The translations under genes were made by a program, and so were the position numbers. The notes below the pieces were generated by a model. The model searched no databases, was not told where the DNA came from, and worked only from the letters and a program-made list of their open reading frames with translations. Shown one piece after another: positions 16,414-24,331 of a stretch of 64,000 nucleotides of DNA. The stretch is from an uncultured Clostridia bacterium (lineage in GTDB: Bacteria > Bacillota > Clostridia > Lachnospirales > Anaerotignaceae): the NCBI GenBank assembly GCA_944379995.1, contig CALWGF010000001.1, positions 1-64,000 of the forward strand, read 5' to 3'. Position 1 is the stretch's first letter; each line of letters opens with the position of its first letter.

Positions 16414-17808
16414 GTGAGTCAAAAAAATGAACTTATATTTCCCATAAGCGAAAAGTATGAGGAATATCTTATAGACGAGTCTAAATTTATGGGCAATGCA
16501 GAAAGTATATCATTTCCTAAAAATGAAGATGAAATAATATCTATATTAAAAATAATGAAAGAAAAAAATATTCCTATAACTATTCAAGGTGGAAAAACTG
16601 GTATAGTTGGCTCTGCTGTACCTTTAGAAGGTCATATAATGAATTTATCATATATGAATAATGTAAAAGAATATGAAATACTTGAAGATGGTACAGGTAC
16701 TATTACAGTTGAGTCTGGTATAAACCTTATTGACCTTAAAAAGGAAATATTAAGAATATTTAAAGAAAAAGCTTTATTTTGGCCACCTGAACCAACAGAA
16801 ACTTCCGCAACAGTTGGGGGGATTATAGCAACAGATGCAAAGGGGATAAATGCATTTGTTTACGAAAATATACAAAAGTATATTAAAGAGTTGAGAGTGG
16901 TTCGTGCTAGTGGTATAATAGAAGTGGTTTCTAAAGAAGATTTTAATAAGGTTATTGGAAAAGAAGGAATTACAGGTGTTATAAGTCAAATCACTCTTAA
17001 ACTTATAAAAAAACCAAGTGAAATTTGGGGTATAAGTTTTTTCTTTGAAAATGAAGAAGATGCAAGTAATTTTATAGATGCAGTAAGAAATGATGTTCCT
17101 AAAAGTGAAACTGCGTTTATAGGTGCTTTTGAATATATAGACAAGACATCTTTAAATCTTATTGAGGGTAGAAAGCCTACTATGGCAAAAATAAAAGAGT
17201 TGCCTGATATAGATGAAAATTTTGAATGTATGTGCTATATAGAAATTCATGGCGAAGATGAAGGTATTGAAGAGATAGCGGGAAATCTTATGGAAACAGC
17301 AGCCATGTATAATAGCGACCCTGATACTGCATGGGCTGTTTCTGGAGAAACTGAAATAGAAAAAACAAGAGCCTTTAGACATGCTGCACCTGAAACTGCA
17401 AATTTATTTATAGAAGAAAAAAGGCGAGAAGACAAAAGAATAACAAAACTTGGTACGGATATGAGTATACCTAATATAAGTTTTTTAGATATGATAAAAA
17501 AATATAGAGATGGGCTTTCAAAATATGGGCTTAATGGCTGTATTTTTGGACATGGGCTTGAAAATCATCTTCATGTAAATATTCTTCCTAATAGTTATGA
17601 TGAATATTTAAAAGGTATTGAACTTATAAGAGAATGGGCAAAATATTATTTGGAGAACAACGGTCAAATTGTATGTGAACATGGTATAGGTAAGCTCAAA
17701 AAGAAAATATTTGAAGGTATGCTTAGTGAAGAATTTATAAATAATTATAAAATTCTTAAAAAAGAGTTTGATGTGGATATGATTTGGAACAGGGGTAATA
17801 TTTTATGA
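16414..17808 (+). CDS. FAD-linked D-2-hydroxyacid dehydrogenase, GlcD/LctD type
   Basis: A ~464-residue VAO-family flavoprotein: PCMH FAD-binding domain (IPITIQGGKTGIVGSAVPLE, WPPEPTETSATVGGIIATDA) and a C-terminal FAD-oxidase domain ending VCEHGIGKLKKKIF, the GEHGIG-type motif of glycolate oxidase and D-lactate dehydrogenase. With the EtfB and EtfA that follow in overlapping frames, the set matches the LctD-LctB-LctC architecture of Acetobacterium woodii, in which lactate oxidation is coupled to NAD by flavin-based electron confurcation. The start is probably GTG 16414, about 11 nt after AGGAAGG; GTG 16405 lies too close to it. It overlaps etfB2 by ATGA. The actual hydroxy acid is not known. 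Confidence 0.82.
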   Translation: MSQKNELIFPISEKYEEYLIDESKFMGNAESISFPKNEDEIISILKIMKEKNIPITIQGGKTGIVGSAVPLEGHIMNLSYMNNVKEYEILEDGTGTITVESGINLIDLKKEILRIFKEKALFWPPEPTETSATVGGIIATDAKGINAFVYENIQKYIKELRVVRASGIIEVVSKEDFNKVIGKEGITGVISQITLKLIKKPSEIWGISFFFENEEDASNFIDAVRNDVPKSETAFIGAFEYIDKTSLNLIEGRKPTMAKIKELPDIDENFECMCYIEIHGEDEGIEEIAGNLMETAAMYNSDPDTAWAVSGETEIEKTRAFRHAAPETANLFIEEKRREDKRITKLGTDMSIPNISFLDMIKKYRDGLSKYGLNGCIFGHGLENHLHVNILPNSYDEYLKGIELIREWAKYYLENNGQIVCEHGIGKLKKKIFEGMLSEEFINNYKILKKEFDVDMIWNRGNIL

Positions 17809-18608
17809 AAATAGCAGTTTTTATGAAACAAGTTCCGGCATATTCAGAAGGAAATATGGACGAAAAAACAGGTGTAATAATTAGAGCAGGATTGCCGTCT
17901 ATTGCTAATGTATATGATGTGGTTGCTCTTGAAACAGCACTTAGAATAAAAGAAATAACAAATGCTGAAATAACTGTTTTTACTATGGGTCCTGATAAAG
18001 CCGAAGATGTAATAAGAGAAGCTTATTCAATGGGTGCAGACAAAGGATATTTAATATGTGATAAAGCTTTTGCAGGTTCCGATGTTCTTGCAACATCATA
18101 TACACTTTCTCAAGCAGTTAGCTCTGTTGATAATTTTGATATAATACTTTGTGGTAAACAGACTACTGACGGAGATACAGCACAAGTAAGCGGGGCTGTT
18201 GCAGAATGGCTTGGTATACCACATATGAATTGGGTATGTGAAATTATAAATGTCACAGAAAATGAAATAAATGTAAAATGTCAGTTAGATGGAAGGCTGT
18301 CTGTAATACAGACAGCCTATCCTTGCATATTATCAGTAGAAAAATCCATATTTACTCCTAGAATGCCGTCATTAAAATTAAAAATGAGTAGCAGAAAAAA
18401 AGAAATTAGCAAAATAACACTTGATGACTTAAATGATAAAAATGAAAATAACTATGGACTTAAAGGTTCTGCAACTAAGGTGAGAAAAATTTTTCCACCA
18501 GAAAGAACTGCAAAAAGAGATATAGTTATAAAAAATGGAAAAGATGGTGCTGATTATATTTTGGAAATATTTAAAAATACATTTAATTCTAAGGAGGAAA
18601 ATATATGA
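17805..18608 (+). CDS. etfB: Electron transfer flavoprotein beta subunit, copy 2
   Basis: A 267-residue EtfB. Standard motifs are present: N-terminal KIAVFMKQVP, NVYDVVALETALRIKE, the CGKQTTDGDTAQVSGAVAEW nucleotide-binding segment, and PCILSVEKSIFTPRMPSLK. It is closer to canonical bifurcating-type EtfB proteins than copy 1. Its ATG overlaps the GlcD-type oxidase stop and its own stop overlaps the etfA2 start (ATGA at both ends), so the three are translationally coupled and should form one complex. Confidence 0.9.
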   Translation: MKIAVFMKQVPAYSEGNMDEKTGVIIRAGLPSIANVYDVVALETALRIKEITNAEITVFTMGPDKAEDVIREAYSMGADKGYLICDKAFAGSDVLATSYTLSQAVSSVDNFDIILCGKQTTDGDTAQVSGAVAEWLGIPHMNWVCEIINVTENEINVKCQLDGRLSVIQTAYPCILSVEKSIFTPRMPSLKLKMSSRKKEISKITLDDLNDKNENNYGLKGSATKVRKIFPPERTAKRDIVIKNGKDGADYILEIFKNTFNSKEENI

Positions 18609-19597
18609 ATATAAATTTAGAAAAAAAATCCTCAAAAGGAATACTTGTATATTTTGAATTTTTTGAAAATAAAATACACCCTGTAAGCTTTGAACTTTTA
18701 GGAGAAGCATACAGACTTTCTGAAAAATCTAATGAGCCGGTATATGTGGTAGCAATAGGTAAAAATGTAAAAGTTATTAAAAATGCTTTGAAAGGGTATC
18801 CTGTAAAATCTGCATATTTTTATGAAACCGATAATTATTTTCAGCCTGATATATATGAAAAAGGTGTATCAGACTGTATAAACAAAATAAAACCTTCTAC
18901 TGTACTTATAGGTGGTACAGCCGAAGGACGAGCTCTTGCACCAAGACTTGCGGTTTTGTATAAAACAGGACTTACAGCAGATTGTACAGAGCTTGATATT
19001 GATGAAAATGGTAATCTTGTTCAGATTAGACCTGCTTTTGGTGGAAATATTATGGCTAAGATAGTTACAGAAAATACAAGACCACAATTTGCCACCGTAA
19101 GAGAAAAAGTAATGAAACCTATAAAACCTGTATTTTCTTATGATATAGAATATATTATTGGTAATATAAATAATGCAAAAAGCTATATGAAAGTTATAAA
19201 TATTGAAAAAGAAGATACAGATGAAAACAGTATTACTGATAGCAAAATACTTGTAGTAGCTGGTAGAGGTGTAAAAAAGAAAGAAGACCTTAATATGCTT
19301 AGAGAATTGGCAATGCTCTTGGGGGGTAAATTTGCATCAAGTAGAGCACTTGTTGAAAAAGGTTGGACAACACCAAAAGAACAAATTGGACTTTCTGGAA
19401 ATACAGTTTGTCCAGAAATTATGATTACATTCGGTGTTTCCGGTACTGTGCAATTTATGGCAGGTATGAAAACAACACCTAATATAATTGCTGTTAATAC
19501 AGATGCTAATGCAAGAATATTTGAGATTGCCCACTATCCTATATGTGCTGATTTATATGATATTGTACCCGAACTGATAAAAAATTTAAAAGCATAA
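18605..19597 (+). CDS. etfA: Electron transfer flavoprotein alpha subunit, copy 2
   Basis: A 330-residue intact EtfA. The N-terminal domain includes LIGGTAEGRALAPRLA and the RPAFGGNIMAKIVTENTRPQ segment. The C-terminal FAD domain has VVAGRGVKKKEDLNMLRELA, SRALVEKGWTTPKEQIGLSG, ITFGVSGTVQFMAGM and AVNTDANARIFEIAHY. AGGAGG precedes the ATG, which overlaps etfB2. It lacks an N-terminal ferredoxin-type Cys cluster. It pairs with EtfB2 and could in principle also replace the frameshifted EtfA1. Confidence 0.92.
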   Translation: MNINLEKKSSKGILVYFEFFENKIHPVSFELLGEAYRLSEKSNEPVYVVAIGKNVKVIKNALKGYPVKSAYFYETDNYFQPDIYEKGVSDCINKIKPSTVLIGGTAEGRALAPRLAVLYKTGLTADCTELDIDENGNLVQIRPAFGGNIMAKIVTENTRPQFATVREKVMKPIKPVFSYDIEYIIGNINNAKSYMKVINIEKEDTDENSITDSKILVVAGRGVKKKEDLNMLRELAMLLGGKFASSRALVEKGWTTPKEQIGLSGNTVCPEIMITFGVSGTVQFMAGMKTTPNIIAVNTDANARIFEIAHYPICADLYDIVPELIKNLKA

Positions 19598-19628
19598 GTT
19601 TTTAAGTTAATAAAGTGAGGTGATAGCA

Positions 19629-20150
19629 ATGTTATATTTTCAATATAGCCTTACTGTTTCTGAAATATCAGAAACCCTTTTGTGTTTGAATTGGAAAAGA
19701 GAAGGTTTATTTAAAAAAGTTAATATTGGTATTATGACAATATTGTGTATATTTTTAATATTTTTTTATGCTAAAAATCCTGAGTATGTTTTTATAGCAT
19801 TTATAATAATATTAATAATATCATCTATGTTTTTTATAGTTTATATGCCTAGGATTTTTAGAAATATAAAAGCAAAAAAAATAGCGGCTCAAAAAGGTAT
19901 ATATAAAATATGGATAGATAATAAAGGTGTATATTTTGGTGACTATAAAACTTTTTTGAGTTTTTCAGAAGGTAAGTGTGTATTTTTGGAATCAGAAAAA
20001 GTTTATACCATAAAGAATGGTTATAATGTTTTTTGTATTCCCAAATATATATTTAAAAATACAGAGGAACAAGTTTTTGCCAATGTTATGAATAACAACA
20101 ATATAACAAAAATAAAGGTGAAAACAAGGAAGGGGGAGGCTGATGAGTAA
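19629..20150 (+). CDS. YcxB-like membrane protein of unknown function
   Basis: A ~173-residue protein with two adjacent hydrophobic segments (residues ~28-45 and ~50-70) and a cytoplasmic C-terminal part with the WIDNKGVYFGDYKTFLSFSE ... YNVFCIPKYIF pattern typical of YcxB-like domains. The domain has no established function. The start is ATG 19629 with GTGAGGTGA upstream. It lies inside the oxidase-ETF operon and overlaps the transporter gene by 8 nt, so it is probably co-expressed, perhaps as a small accessory to transport; that is inference. Confidence 0.55.
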   Translation: MLYFQYSLTVSEISETLLCLNWKREGLFKKVNIGIMTILCIFLIFFYAKNPEYVFIAFIIILIISSMFFIVYMPRIFRNIKAKKIAAQKGIYKIWIDNKGVYFGDYKTFLSFSEGKCVFLESEKVYTIKNGYNVFCIPKYIFKNTEEQVFANVMNNNNITKIKVKTRKGEADE

Positions 20151-21741
20151 TTTTTCTAATGAAAAAACAGTAAATTTATCAGTAAATTGGTTAGTGTTTT
20201 TACCGCCTTGGATTTTACTTGTAGCTATGGTAGTTGTAAGTCTTGTTAATGGTGATGTTTTTATTGCAGGACTTAATGCTGTTACAAGTTGGATTCTTAA
20301 TAATTTTGCTTGGTTGTTTAATGGTACAGTATTATTTTGTATATTTACTATTATTATAGTATTTATATCACCTTTTGGAAAAGTACGTATTGGTGGAAGA
20401 AATATGCGACCTATAATGTCATTTACTAATCTTACTTGGATAACTCTTTGTACAACTGTTGCAGCAGGCATTTTATTTTGGGCATGTGCAGAACCTTTAT
20501 ATCACTTATATTCACCACCTGCTATTTCTAGTGCAGAGGCAGGAAGTATAGAAGCGGCTATGGTTTCTATGGAAACAATGTTCCTTGAATGGACATGGTC
20601 ACCATATGCAATATATACAGTTGCTACTCTTACATTTGCCTTTGTTTTTTATAATATGAAAGCTCCATATTCAATAGGTTCTGCTCTTTTACCTATGTTT
20701 GGAGAAAAAGTTAAAAAGTATAATTCTTTAATAGATGTTATATGTCTTTTTGCTCTTGTGGCAGGAATGGCGGCATCATTGGGAACAGGTACTCTTACAA
20801 TAGGTGGAGGAGTAGAAAGGGTATTTGGTATTGAAAGCAACCCTACATCTTGGGCAGTTATAATAACTGTTATTGTTGTTACATTTGTTATATCAAGTAT
20901 TTCTGGTGTAATGAATGGTATTAGAATATTATCTGATATAAATGCAAAAGTATATATGGTTTTACTTGTATTTCTTCTTGTATTTGGACCAACAGCATTT
21001 ATGCTTAATTTTTCAGCTGATGCATTAGGTGCATACATATCAGACTTTTTCAAAATGAGTCTTTATACAGGTGAAATAACAGGAGATAGTTGGGCTAAGA
21101 GTTGGCCTATATTCTATTGGTGTAACTGGCTTGCTTGGACTCCTATAACAGCTGTATTTTTAGGTAAAATATTAAAAGGATATACAATAAGAGAAGCTAT
21201 TGTATGTAACTTTGTAATACCTTCTGTATTTGCTACAATATGGATGGGATTATTCTCAACTGCTTCTATATATTATGAGCTTAATGGATATGGTTTTTAT
21301 GAAATTATGCTTAATAAAGGTACAGAGTCGGTTGTATATGCTGTTTTTGACCAACTTCCATTAGCTATTTTAGTAATACCGTTTTATTTATTTATAGTGT
21401 TTATCTCTTTTGTTACAGCATCAGACTCAAATACAAATGCTATGGCAGGTTTATGTACAAAAGGCATAAATCAAGAGGAACAGGAGTCACTAGCTTGGCT
21501 TAAAGTTGTTTGGGGTGTTTCAATAGCTCTTATGACTTGGATACTTATAAGTTTTGCTGGAATAGATGGTATAAAGGCTGCATCTAACCTTGGAGGCTTC
21601 CCGAATATGTTCCTTGTTCTATGTATGGGTGCTGGACTTCTTAAAATATCAAGAAATCCTAAAAAGTATGATGAGTATAAAGAAGATTATGATGAAAGTG
21701 GAAATCCAATTAAATCTGAACGTTTACCGATTGAAAAGTAA
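20143..21741 (+). CDS. BCCT-family betaine/carnitine/choline-type transporter
   Basis: A 532-residue, 12-TM secondary transporter. Recognisable family segments are CAEPLYHLYSPP in TM4, AGMAASLGTGTLTIGGGVERVFG (the glycine-rich stretch of TM3'), and the aromatic FYWCNWLAWTPITAVFLGKI signature segment in TM8, followed by VTASDSNTNAMAGL. BCCT proteins move quaternary-ammonium compounds such as betaine, carnitine or choline, though some carry other osmolytes. The ATG has GGGGGAGG 5 nt upstream and sits in the oxidase-ETF operon. A BCCT carrier is not part of the E. coli ygc cluster, so its presence hints that the locus here handles a trimethylammonium-type or related compound; this is speculative. 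Confidence 0.85.
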   Translation: MSNFSNEKTVNLSVNWLVFLPPWILLVAMVVVSLVNGDVFIAGLNAVTSWILNNFAWLFNGTVLFCIFTIIIVFISPFGKVRIGGRNMRPIMSFTNLTWITLCTTVAAGILFWACAEPLYHLYSPPAISSAEAGSIEAAMVSMETMFLEWTWSPYAIYTVATLTFAFVFYNMKAPYSIGSALLPMFGEKVKKYNSLIDVICLFALVAGMAASLGTGTLTIGGGVERVFGIESNPTSWAVIITVIVVTFVISSISGVMNGIRILSDINAKVYMVLLVFLLVFGPTAFMLNFSADALGAYISDFFKMSLYTGEITGDSWAKSWPIFYWCNWLAWTPITAVFLGKILKGYTIREAIVCNFVIPSVFATIWMGLFSTASIYYELNGYGFYEIMLNKGTESVVYAVFDQLPLAILVIPFYLFIVFISFVTASDSNTNAMAGLCTKGINQEEQESLAWLKVVWGVSIALMTWILISFAGIDGIKAASNLGGFPNMFLVLCMGAGLLKISRNPKKYDEYKEDYDESGNPIKSERLPIEK

Positions 21742-21767
21742 CAGATATTAATTAGGGGGATATTTAT

Positions 21768-22343
21768 ATGGCAATGACGATAAAATATTTTATGGAATCA
21801 ACAGAGGTTTGCCCTGTTATACCAGCAGTTAAAGGTGATGAATGGATAGAAGCAGCTAAAAATTCTGACTCTGATGTTGTATATGTTCTTTATGGAGATA
21901 TATGTAATATTGCAGAAATAGTAGATGAGCTTAAAGAAGCGGGGAAAAAAGTTATAATACATATAGACCTTATAGTTGGACTTTCTCCAAAAGAAATAAG
22001 CGTTGATTTTATAAAGAAATATACAAAAGCTGATGGTATAATAAGTATGAAGCCTACACTTATAAAACACGCAAATGAAATAGGGCTTTTTACAATTCAA
22101 AGATTTTTTATGATGGACGTTATGACATATAGAAATATAGAAAAACATGTTAAAGCAAGCAATCCTGATGTTGTTGAATTTATGCCTGCTGGTCTTACAA
22201 AGGTTATACATTATCTTATGGAAGGTATAGACAAGCCGGTTGTTGCAAGTGGTCTTATACTTGATAAAGAAGATATTATGGGGGCATTAAAGACAGGTGC
22301 AGTTGCTGTATCCACAACAAAAATAGAACTTTGGGATTGCTAA
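21768..22343 (+). CDS. GlpP-family antiterminator (YgcP-like), probable regulator of this locus
   Basis: A 191-residue TIM-barrel protein of the glycerol-3-phosphate-responsive antiterminator family. Segments typical of GlpP are VIPAVKGDEWIEAA, KKVIIHIDLIVGLS, DGIISMKPTLIKHANE, LFTIQRFFMMD, VVEFMPAGLTKVI and the phosphate-binding VVASGLILDKEDIMGALKTGAVAVSTT. In Bacillus subtilis GlpP binds glp leader RNAs with glycerol-3-phosphate and prevents termination. Here no glycerol genes are adjacent. Instead four terminator-bearing leaders of one type lie around it, so I infer it reads through them when bound to a phosphorylated pathway intermediate. GGGGGGA precedes the ATG. Because the gene itself is inside a leader-controlled operon, positive feedback is expected. 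Confidence 0.85.
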   Translation: MAMTIKYFMESTEVCPVIPAVKGDEWIEAAKNSDSDVVYVLYGDICNIAEIVDELKEAGKKVIIHIDLIVGLSPKEISVDFIKKYTKADGIISMKPTLIKHANEIGLFTIQRFFMMDVMTYRNIEKHVKASNPDVVEFMPAGLTKVIHYLMEGIDKPVVASGLILDKEDIMGALKTGAVAVSTTKIELWDC

Positions 22344-22371
22344 TATAATTTTGATTTTAAGGTGATAATTT

Positions 22372-23256
22372 ATGAAAGCTAATATTGAATGTTATTTTTG
22401 CTGTGTAAGAAAAATAGAAGGATTATTGAAACAGTATAATGTTTCTGATAGTGATAGTATAGAAATATTAAAAAATGTATCTAATATAATTTATAGTGCT
22501 GATAATAATATAAGTGCACCTGTTCTTATGAATAAAATAATGAATATACTTGAACAAAAACTTGGAATAACAGATACTTATAAAGATATGAAAGATAAAT
22601 ATAATGAACTTCTTTTAAAAAAAGAAAATATGTTTTTATCTGAAATATTAAAGTCAGATGATGTTTTTGGTTCAGGACTGAAATGTGCAATAATAGGTAA
22701 TTATATAGATTTTGGTGCTATGGATAATGTTGATGAAAATAAACTTAATGACTTACTTGAAAAAAGAGAAAATATTGAGCTTTCAGAAGAAGAAATATCA
22801 AATTTAAAAAAAGATATTGAAAGTGCAAAAAATTTGCTTTATATTACTGATAATGCAGGTGAAATTGTACTTGATAAAATATTTATAAGGGTATTAAAAG
22901 AATTATATCCAAATCTTAATATTAAAGTTATGGTTAGAGGTGTGCCTACACTTAATGATGCAACAGAGCATGATGCTGATAAAATTGGATTGTATAATTA
23001 TGTAGATGTTATATCTAATGGTACATCTATACCGGGAACACAAATAGAACTTGTTTCTGATGAAGCAAGAGAAGCTTTATTAAATGCAGACTTATGTATT
23101 GCAAAAGGACAAGGCAATTTTGAAACATTAAGAGGTTGTGGTCTTAATGTGTATTACTTATTTTTGTGTAAATGTGATTTGTTTGTTAAAAAATTTGGTG
23201 TTGAGAGATTTACAGCAGTTTTAGCAAATGAAAAAAGAATTGTGCAATATGCATAA
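22372..23256 (+). CDS. DUF89/ARMT1-like damage-control phosphatase
   Basis: A 294-residue protein of DUF89 subfamily I. The N-terminal CYFCCVRK Cys pair, the metal-binding YITDNAGEIVLDKIF segment, MVRGVPTLNDATEHDA and the late CIAKGQGNFETLRG motif are family hallmarks. DUF89 enzymes are metal-dependent phosphatases on sugar phosphates, phosphopantetheine and damaged metabolites. It is the last gene of the ygcU operon, before the second leader. Together with SurE downstream this makes two metal phosphatases in one catabolic locus, suggesting removal of a toxic or mis-phosphorylated intermediate; the substrate is not known. Confidence 0.75.
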   Translation: MKANIECYFCCVRKIEGLLKQYNVSDSDSIEILKNVSNIIYSADNNISAPVLMNKIMNILEQKLGITDTYKDMKDKYNELLLKKENMFLSEILKSDDVFGSGLKCAIIGNYIDFGAMDNVDENKLNDLLEKRENIELSEEEISNLKKDIESAKNLLYITDNAGEIVLDKIFIRVLKELYPNLNIKVMVRGVPTLNDATEHDADKIGLYNYVDVISNGTSIPGTQIELVSDEAREALLNADLCIAKGQGNFETLRGCGLNVYYLFLCKCDLFVKKFGVERFTAVLANEKRIVQYA

Positions 23257-23289
23257 AAAATAAACTTATTATTTGACTATTTAGTATTA

Positions 23290-23318
23290 TTGACAATATG
23301 TATATACAAGGTTATAAT
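23290..23318 (+). promoter_or_regulatory. Strong sigma-A-type promoter of the ygcW-ygcE-surE operon
   Basis: TTGACA (23290-23295), a 17-nt spacer and TATAAT (23313-23318). This is a consensus match at both boxes. Confidence 0.88.
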
Positions 23319-23324
23319 AAAGTC

Positions 23325-23395
23325 AGTTACTAAAGAGTACGAGAGAGAGTAACTTTTATCTAATATTTACTTAGATAAGAGTTGCTCTTTTTTTG
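23325..23395 (+). promoter_or_regulatory. Antitermination leader of the ygcW-ygcE-surE operon
   Basis: AGTTAC (23325-23330) can pair with GTAACT (23349-23354), enclosing AAGAG and GAGAGA. The competing terminator pairs AGAGTAACT with AGTTGCTCT (one G-U pair) plus ATCTAA with TTAGAT, followed by seven U. Compared with the leader at 13002 the terminator sequences differ but pairing is kept. Confidence 0.82.
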
Positions 23396-23430
23396 TCTAA
23401 TTTTATATAGTGTGCAGATATAAAATTAGA
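23396..23430 (+). promoter_or_regulatory. Post-terminator hairpin with TGCAG loop (ygcW leader)
   Basis: A perfect 13-bp stem (TCTAATTTTATAT at 23396-23408 with ATATAAAATTAGA at 23418-23430) encloses the 9-nt loop AGTGTGCAG. It starts immediately after the leader terminator and is not followed by T. Confidence 0.65.
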
Positions 23431-23509
23431 AATCTCCTCTTTATTATAACTTAGACATTTATAAAGAAATAATAATTTTTAAATTTTTAAGATTGCGGAG
23501 GTAATAATA

Positions 23510-24295
23510 ATGGGTTACGATATTAATGATTTTTCACTTGATTTCTTTAGTTTAAAAGGTAAAAACGCTATTGTAACAGGAGGAAACAGCGGACTTGGTC
23601 AGGCTTTCGCTCTTGCTCTTGCTAAAGCTGGTGCAAATATTCTTGCATTTGCATTTGTTGATGACGACGGAACAACAAAAAAATTAATTGAAGGTTGTGG
23701 AGTTAAATATACATTTATGCAGGGAGATTTAACAGAAGATGGTATGTCTGATAAAATTGCTGAAAAATGTATTGAAGTATATGGAAGCATTGACATTCTT
23801 GTAAACTGTGCTGGTATTTGTAAAATAGCTGATGTTCTTGAATTCGGAAGAAAAGAATGGGACCCAATGATAGCTATAAACCTTACAGGTGCTTTTGATT
23901 TAAGCCGTTCAGTTGCAAAATATATGATACCTCAAAAGAGTGGTAAAATCATCAACATTTGTTCATTATTCTCATTCCTTGGTGGACTTGGCTCACCTGC
24001 ATACGCAGCTATGAAAGCTGGATTAATGGGACTTATAAAAGCTTATGCTGATGAATTAGGAAAATATGGTATCACAGTAAACGGTATCGCTCCTGGATAC
24101 TTCCAGACAAGCATGACATCTGGTACAGGTAGTGCTAATGATGAAAAATATATCAAGATTAAAGAACACGTTCCAGCAGACCGTTGGGGAGAAAGACAAG
24201 ACCTTATGGGTGCTATGGTATTCCTCGCAAGCCACGCTTCAGACTATGTAAATGGTACACTTGTTGTAGTTGATGGTGGATACCTTGTAAGATAA
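23510..24295 (+). CDS. ygcW: Short-chain dehydrogenase/reductase, YgcW/KduD-like
   Basis: A 261-residue classical SDR. The cofactor-binding glycine motif is TGGNSGLGQAFA, followed by NCAG (usual NNAG with a Cys substitution), the catalytic Ser in NICSLFSFLGG, and YAAMK holding the Tyr and Lys. The C-terminal HVPADRWGERQDLMGA and SDYVNGTLVVVDGGYLVR match KduD-type sugar-acid dehydrogenases. From memory it is very close to E. coli YgcW, including the N-terminal FSLDFFSLKGK. It probably oxidises or reduces a hydroxyl of the pathway substrate with NAD(P). It is first behind the second antitermination leader, with C-ending codons frequent, and precedes the kinase. Confidence 0.88.
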   Translation: MGYDINDFSLDFFSLKGKNAIVTGGNSGLGQAFALALAKAGANILAFAFVDDDGTTKKLIEGCGVKYTFMQGDLTEDGMSDKIAEKCIEVYGSIDILVNCAGICKIADVLEFGRKEWDPMIAINLTGAFDLSRSVAKYMIPQKSGKIINICSLFSFLGGLGSPAYAAMKAGLMGLIKAYADELGKYGITVNGIAPGYFQTSMTSGTGSANDEKYIKIKEHVPADRWGERQDLMGAMVFLASHASDYVNGTLVVVDGGYLVR

Positions 24296-24331
24296 TTTTT
24301 TGAATTTACTTTTAAGTAGGAGATGAAACAT

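Noticed and set aside
13002..23430. Leaders read as a T-box, a metabolite riboswitch or ANTAR-target RNAs
   Set aside because: They are too short for a T-box and lack its specifier and T-loop features. No conserved ligand pocket is visible, and no ANTAR protein gene is present, while a GlpP-family gene is. A riboswitch role cannot be wholly excluded.
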